Shown: positions 30,721-34,242 of the stretch, in pieces
Layout of the letters: every line of letters begins with the position of its first letter
Position numbering within the stretch: position 1 is the stretch's first letter
Source of the DNA: an uncultured beta proteobacterium
Lineage (GTDB): Bacteria; Pseudomonadota; Gammaproteobacteria; Burkholderiales; Burkholderiaceae_C
DNA: 34,242 bases
Reading direction: 5' to 3'
NCBI GenBank assembly: GCA_903927295.1
Contig: CAIYMN010000097.1
Coordinates: 1 to 34,242 of the forward strand
Position numbers and translations under genes: made by a program
Notes under the pieces: generated by a model
Database searches by the model: none
What the model was told of the DNA's origin: nothing
Seen by the model: only the letters and a program-made list of their open reading frames with translations

Positions 30721-31638
30721 ATGTACCAAGCCCAACGAATTTCCCATAGCGAGTTTGTCCCTATACGCAATCTGCAGTACCACGTGCAGGTCTGGGGTGA
30801 ACCCCGACCCGGCAGCACGCCCTGGGTGATGGTGCACGGCTGGATGGACGTGGCCGCCAGCTACCAGTTTGTGGTGGATGCACTGAGCCACCAGCATTAC
30901 GTCATTGCCCCGGACTGGCGCGGCTACGGGCGCACGCCCGGTCACGCAGGCGCAGGACCCGGCGTGGACAACTTCTGGTTTCCCGACTACCTGGCAGATC
31001 TGGACTTTCTGCTCGACCACTACGCACCGGAAACGCAGGTGAATCTGATCGGCCACAGCATGGGCGGCAACGTCGCCATGCTGTACGCCGGTGTGCGCCC
31101 CGAGCGCATACGCCGCCTGGTCAACCTCGAGGGCTTTGGCATGCCCGCCAGCAAGCCCGAACAAGCGCCGCGACGCTACGCGAGCTGGATGAATGAACTG
31201 AAGCAACTGCACCGGGGCGAACTCGAACTCAAAACCTATGACAGCGCGGCCGGAGTGGCACAGCGACTGATGAAGACCAACCCGCGCCTGGGCGCCGACA
31301 AGGCCAACTGGCTGGCACAACACTGGGCGCAGCAGGACGCACAGGGCCGGTGGCGCATTCTGGGCGAGCCCGCGCACAAAATTTCGAACGCTCAGCTTTA
31401 CCGTGCCGATGAGGTGCTGGAGCTCTACAAGCGCATCACCATGCCGGTGCTGTGCGTCGAAGCCTCTGAAAACAGTCTGGACCTTTGGTGGAAGGGCAAA
31501 TTCACGCTGGAGCAGTTCCATGAGCGCCTGCAAGCGGTGCCACAGGTTGAAATTGCCCGCATCGAGGACGCCGGCCACATGATGCACCACGACCAGCCGG
31601 CAGTTTTGGCAGCCCTGATCGAAAGATTTCTTGATTGA
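30721..31638 (+). CDS. Alpha/beta hydrolase
   Basis: A 305-residue cytosolic alpha/beta hydrolase. The HGWMDVAASY oxyanion loop, the GHSMGGN nucleophile elbow (catalytic Ser, about residue 115) and a C-terminal GHMMHHDQP containing the catalytic His are clear. An Asp/Glu in CVEASEN is the likely acid. The start is uncertain: ATGs at 30697, 30709, 30712 and 30721 are in frame; I choose 30721 because the earlier ones reach into or overlap the divergent synthetase start. No Shine-Dalgarno is seen. The substrate is unknown. Confidence 0.82.
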   Translation: MYQAQRISHSEFVPIRNLQYHVQVWGEPRPGSTPWVMVHGWMDVAASYQFVVDALSHQHYVIAPDWRGYGRTPGHAGAGPGVDNFWFPDYLADLDFLLDHYAPETQVNLIGHSMGGNVAMLYAGVRPERIRRLVNLEGFGMPASKPEQAPRRYASWMNELKQLHRGELELKTYDSAAGVAQRLMKTNPRLGADKANWLAQHWAQQDAQGRWRILGEPAHKISNAQLYRADEVLELYKRITMPVLCVEASENSLDLWWKGKFTLEQFHERLQAVPQVEIARIEDAGHMMHHDQPAVLAALIERFLD

Positions 31639-31688
31639 GTGCGAAAATACGCGCTTATTGGAAACACACTCAGTCAGGATCACCCAGC

Positions 31689-32793
31689 ATGGAAGCAGAA
31701 CGCATCAACCTCATTGGCAACCAACTCTCCGATCTGAGCGCCCGTACGCTCGATCTACGGGGGTATCTTTGACTACGATGCCAAAGCTGAGCGACTGAGG
31801 ACGGTCAACGCCTCGCTGGAAGACCCCACCGTCTGGAACGACCCGAAACGCGCCCAGGAGCTCGGGCGCGAAAAGAAGGCGCTCGACGGCGTGGTGCTGA
31901 CGCTCGACACCCTGAGCGCCGAGTTGTCCGACAACTCCGAGCTGTATCAGATGAGCAAGGACGATGGCGACGAGGCCGGTCTGCTCACGATTGAAGCCGA
32001 CACCGCGAAACTGGCTGCGACCATCGAGGGCCTGGAGTTTCGCCGCATGTTCAACAACCCGGCCGATCCGCTCAACGCCTTTGTTGACATCCAGGCCGGC
32101 GCCGGTGGCACCGAGGCCTGCGACTGGGCCAGCATGCTGCTGCGCCAGTACCTGAAATACGCCGAGCGCAAGGGATTTACCGCGACGCTGGAAGACGAGA
32201 CCGCCGGTGACACGGCCGGCATCAAGGGCGCCACCATCAAGGTCGAGGGTGAGTACGCCTTTGGCCTGCTGCGCACCGAGACCGGCGTACACCGGCTGGT
32301 GCGCAAGTCGCCGTTTGATTCATCCGGCGGCCGCCATACCTCGTTCGCCTCGGTCTTTGTCTACCCGGAAATTGACGACTCGATCGAGATTGACATCAAC
32401 CCTTCGGACGTGCGGGTGGATACGTTCCGCGCCAGTGGCGCCGGTGGCCAGCACATCAACAAGACAGACTCTGCCGTGCGTCTGACGCACCTGCCAACCG
32501 GCATCGTGGTGCAGTGCCAGGATGGGCGCAGCCAGCACAGCAACCGCGACGTGGCCTGGAAGCGACTGCGCTCGCGCCTGTACGACTTCGAAATGCGCAA
32601 GCGACAGGAAGAACAGCAGAAGCTGGAAGACTCCAAAACCGACGTTGGCTGGGGTCACCAGATCCGCTCCTACGTGCTCGACAACAGCCGCATCAAGGAC
32701 TTGCGTACCAACTACGAAACGTCGGCAACACAAAAAGTGCTCGACGGTGACCTGGACCAGTTCATTGAAGCATCCCTGAAGCAAGGTGTCTGA
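31689..32793 (+). CDS. prfB: Peptide chain release factor 2 (programmed +1 frameshift)
   Basis: A class I release factor that terminates translation at UGA and UAA. Codons 1-27 run from the ATG at 31689 to CTT, then an in-frame TGA at codon 28 (31770-31772); a +1 shift continues as GAC TAC GAT in the downstream frame to the stop at 32793, giving 367 residues. The SPF motif (in [12 protein letters not shown]), which reads the stop codon, and the GGQ motif (in [12 protein letters not shown]), which promotes peptide release, are intact. The length fits RF2. The HAD gene overlaps its stop by one base (TGATG). Annotation that ignores the shift would wrongly start it near 31891. Confidence 0.96.
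31758..31773 (+). promoter_or_regulatory. RF2 autoregulatory frameshift site
   Basis: CGGGGGTATCTTTGAC matches the E. coli prfB site except at its first base. It combines an internal Shine-Dalgarno-like GGGGG, the slippery CTT and the in-frame TGA followed by C. Scarce RF2 lets ribosomes pause at TGA and shift +1, making more RF2. Confidence 0.95.
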
Positions 32794-33467
32794 TGAACGT
32801 TGAGGCCCTGATCTTTGATCTGGACGGCACCATGATCGATTCGATGCCGTGGCATGCCAGAAGTTGGCTCCGATTCGCGCATGAGCACGGCCTGAACGTA
32901 GAAATTGACGACGTCATGCGACGCACTACCGGGCGCACCGGGCTGGAGTGCATGCGCGAGCTCTTTGGCCAGGACCTGCTCGAGGAACGTGCCTGGGAGC
33001 TGATTGCACAGAAGGAAGAGATCTACCGCGACCTGTTCGCCCCGGAGTTCTGCGAAGTTGCTGGCTTCGGCGAATTCGCGCAGCAAGCCCGCAGCCTGGG
33101 CTTGAAGGTCGGCATCGGTACCGCCGGCGACCGCTACAACATTGCGTTTGCCTTGTCCAAGCTGAAAATGCCACGACCGCCGCACGCGGTGGTCGGTGGC
33201 GACGAAGGGCTGCCCGGCAAGCCCGAGCCAGCTATCTTTCTGGAGGCGGCGAACCAGATGGATGCGTCCGCTGCCGGCTGCATCGTCTTTGAAGATGCGC
33301 CTTTTGGCATTGAGGCGGCGCGGCGCGCCGGCATGCGCGCCGTCGCCCTGTGCACCACCCACACGGCGGCGCAACTGGCCGGTCCGCACGTGATCGCCTG
33401 TGCACGTGACTACCATGAACTGATGAGTATGAAATTTTTGGAGAACCTGCATGTTGCAACTTCGTAA
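32793..33467 (+). CDS. HAD-superfamily hydrolase (beta-phosphoglucomutase-like)
   Basis: A 224-residue haloacid-dehalogenase-like phosphatase or phosphomutase. Motif I is FDLDGTMIDS (nucleophile Asp9, acid/base Asp11), followed by a helical cap containing RTTGRTG, which is typical of the beta-phosphoglucomutase subgroup. Motif II Thr is in IGTAGD, motif III Lys in GKPEPAIF and the acidic motif IV is VFEDAPFG. It may hydrolyse a sugar phosphate; the substrate is unknown. AAGG precedes the ATG; it overlaps prfB by one base and its end overlaps the start of pepN by 17 bp. Confidence 0.88.
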   Translation: MNVEALIFDLDGTMIDSMPWHARSWLRFAHEHGLNVEIDDVMRRTTGRTGLECMRELFGQDLLEERAWELIAQKEEIYRDLFAPEFCEVAGFGEFAQQARSLGLKVGIGTAGDRYNIAFALSKLKMPRPPHAVVGGDEGLPGKPEPAIFLEAANQMDASAAGCIVFEDAPFGIEAARRAGMRAVALCTTHTAAQLAGPHVIACARDYHELMSMKFLENLHVATS

Positions 33468-34242
33468 CGCCGACGGCCCGACCAGCGTGATACGCCGCGC
33501 CGATTACAGCGCCCCGCCCTTCTGGATTGACTCGGTCAATCTGACTTTTGACCTGGACCCGGCCAAGACCCGCGTGCTCAACAAGATGACCCTGCGGCGC
33601 AACCCGGATGTGCCAGCGCAAGCGCTGCGCCTGGACGGCGAAGAGCTTAATCTTGCACGGGTGCTTGTCAATGGCCAGGGAGCTTCCTTCAAGATCGAGG
33701 GCAACCAACTGGTGCTGGACAACCTGCCGCCCGAAGGCGTTTTCGAGCTCGAAATCTTTACCACCTGCGCTCCCGTCAAGAACAGCAAGCTGATGGGCTT
33801 GTATGTGAGCAACGATTCCTTCTTCACCCAGTGTGAGGCCGAGGGCTTTCGGCGCATCACCTACTACCTGGACCGCCCCGATGTGATGGCGAGTTTCAGC
33901 GTCACACTGCGTGCAGACAAGCAGCGCTACCCGGTGCTGCTGAGCAATGGCAACCTGGTCGACTCCGGTGCGCTGGAAGGCTCCGGAAATGAGGGCCGTC
34001 ACTTTGCCACCTGGGTTGATCCGCACAGAAAGCCGTGCTACCTGTTTGCGCTGGTGGCCGGCCAGTTCGTCTGCCGCGAGCAACGCATCAGTTCACGCGA
34101 GGGCAAAGAGCATTTGCTGCAGGTTTACGTACGCGCGGGGGATCTGGAGAAGACCGAGCAGGCCATGAACTCGCTGATGGCTTCCGTGGCCTGGGACGAA
34201 GCCCGCTTTGGCCTGCCGCTCGATCTGGAGCGCTTCATGATC
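33451..34242 (+). CDS. pepN: Aminopeptidase N, N-terminal part (cut by window end)
   Basis: The first 264 codons of an M1-family zinc aminopeptidase; the open frame runs to the last base, so the C-terminal part (over 600 residues in the family) is outside the window. The ATG has GGAG seven bases upstream and overlaps the HAD gene end. Recognisable PepN features are RADYSAPPFWIDSVNLTFDL, TQCEAEGFRRITYYLDRPDVM and VVAGQF-like ALVAGQFVC in the N-terminal beta domain. The segment ends FGLPLDLERFMI, just where PepN normally leads into the GAMEN substrate-binding motif; neither that nor the HEXXH zinc site is within the window. Confidence 0.94.
   Translation, partial: MLQLRNADGPTSVIRRADYSAPPFWIDSVNLTFDLDPAKTRVLNKMTLRRNPDVPAQALRLDGEELNLARVLVNGQGASFKIEGNQLVLDNLPPEGVFELEIFTTCAPVKNSKLMGLYVSNDSFFTQCEAEGFRRITYYLDRPDVMASFSVTLRADKQRYPVLLSNGNLVDSGALEGSGNEGRHFATWVDPHRKPCYLFALVAGQFVCREQRISSREGKEHLLQVYVRAGDLEKTEQAMNSLMASVAWDEARFGLPLDLERFMI

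Noticed and set aside
31891-32793. prfB as a shorter gene starting at 31891
   Set aside because: The conserved RF2 sequence continues upstream across the frameshift site to the ATG at 31689.

Overview
The window looks like chromosomal DNA of a betaproteobacterium of the order Burkholderiales, most likely Comamonadaceae (inferred, no database search was possible). The evidence is the gene content and order: hupB / tRNA-Val / ppiD / tRNA-His, uvrC-pgsA, and earP-efp with a rhamnosylatable Arg32 in EF-P. There is also an E. coli-type LexA box (CTGT-N8-ACAG), a prfB gene with the classical +1 frameshift site, high GC, and very compact gene packing with many 1-4 bp overlaps.

Layout. 1-7109: end of a lactate permease (lldP), an EntS-like MFS exporter, a nitroreductase coupled to a secreted alpha/beta hydrolase, a flavin-reductase-domain protein, a DUF4197 protein, a small membrane protein, a short-chain dehydrogenase and an orphan type IV pilin. 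7204-9075: a PAS-PAS-GGDEF diguanylate cyclase. 9076-12559: the least ordinary part. It has gene remnants, including the C-terminal tail of an ISAzo13-like transposase, then a secreted cysteine-rich protein ending in 11 CxxC repeats, then a possible M24-peptidase remnant. 12560-14652: a tightly packed operon of SRAP (YedK/HMCES-like), DUF2889 (TTG start) and a crotonase-fold enzyme. 14732-17176: a small membrane protein, a TetA-type MFS exporter and a RIO1-like kinase. 17274-18611: an accessory patch with a near-consensus LexA box driving a tiny coupled gene cassette, facing a coupled pair of unknown genes, one of them a membrane protein. 18728-21200: terminator, tRNA-His, ppiD, terminator, tRNA-Val, hupB. 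21344-25925 (all minus): uvrC, pgsA, a DMT-family exporter (EamA) and a tartrate/D-malate dehydrogenase. 25953-34242: earP, efp, plsY, ybaK, an acyl-CoA synthetase, an alpha/beta hydrolase, prfB, a HAD phosphatase and the start of pepN.

How genes work together. EarP rhamnosylates EF-P, so that pair is a complete translation-factor modification unit. RF2, YbaK and EF-P are translation quality/termination factors, UvrC is DNA repair, and PgsA and PlsY make phospholipids. The best candidates for undescribed biology are the LexA-controlled, probably leaderless small-protein cassette at 17274-17665 and the secreted CxxC-repeat protein at 9972-12206. Several start sites differ from the longest open frame (TTG for DUF2889 and plsY; GTG for hupB, eamA-like and earP); these choices rest on visible Shine-Dalgarno sequences or stop/start overlaps, as stated per gene.
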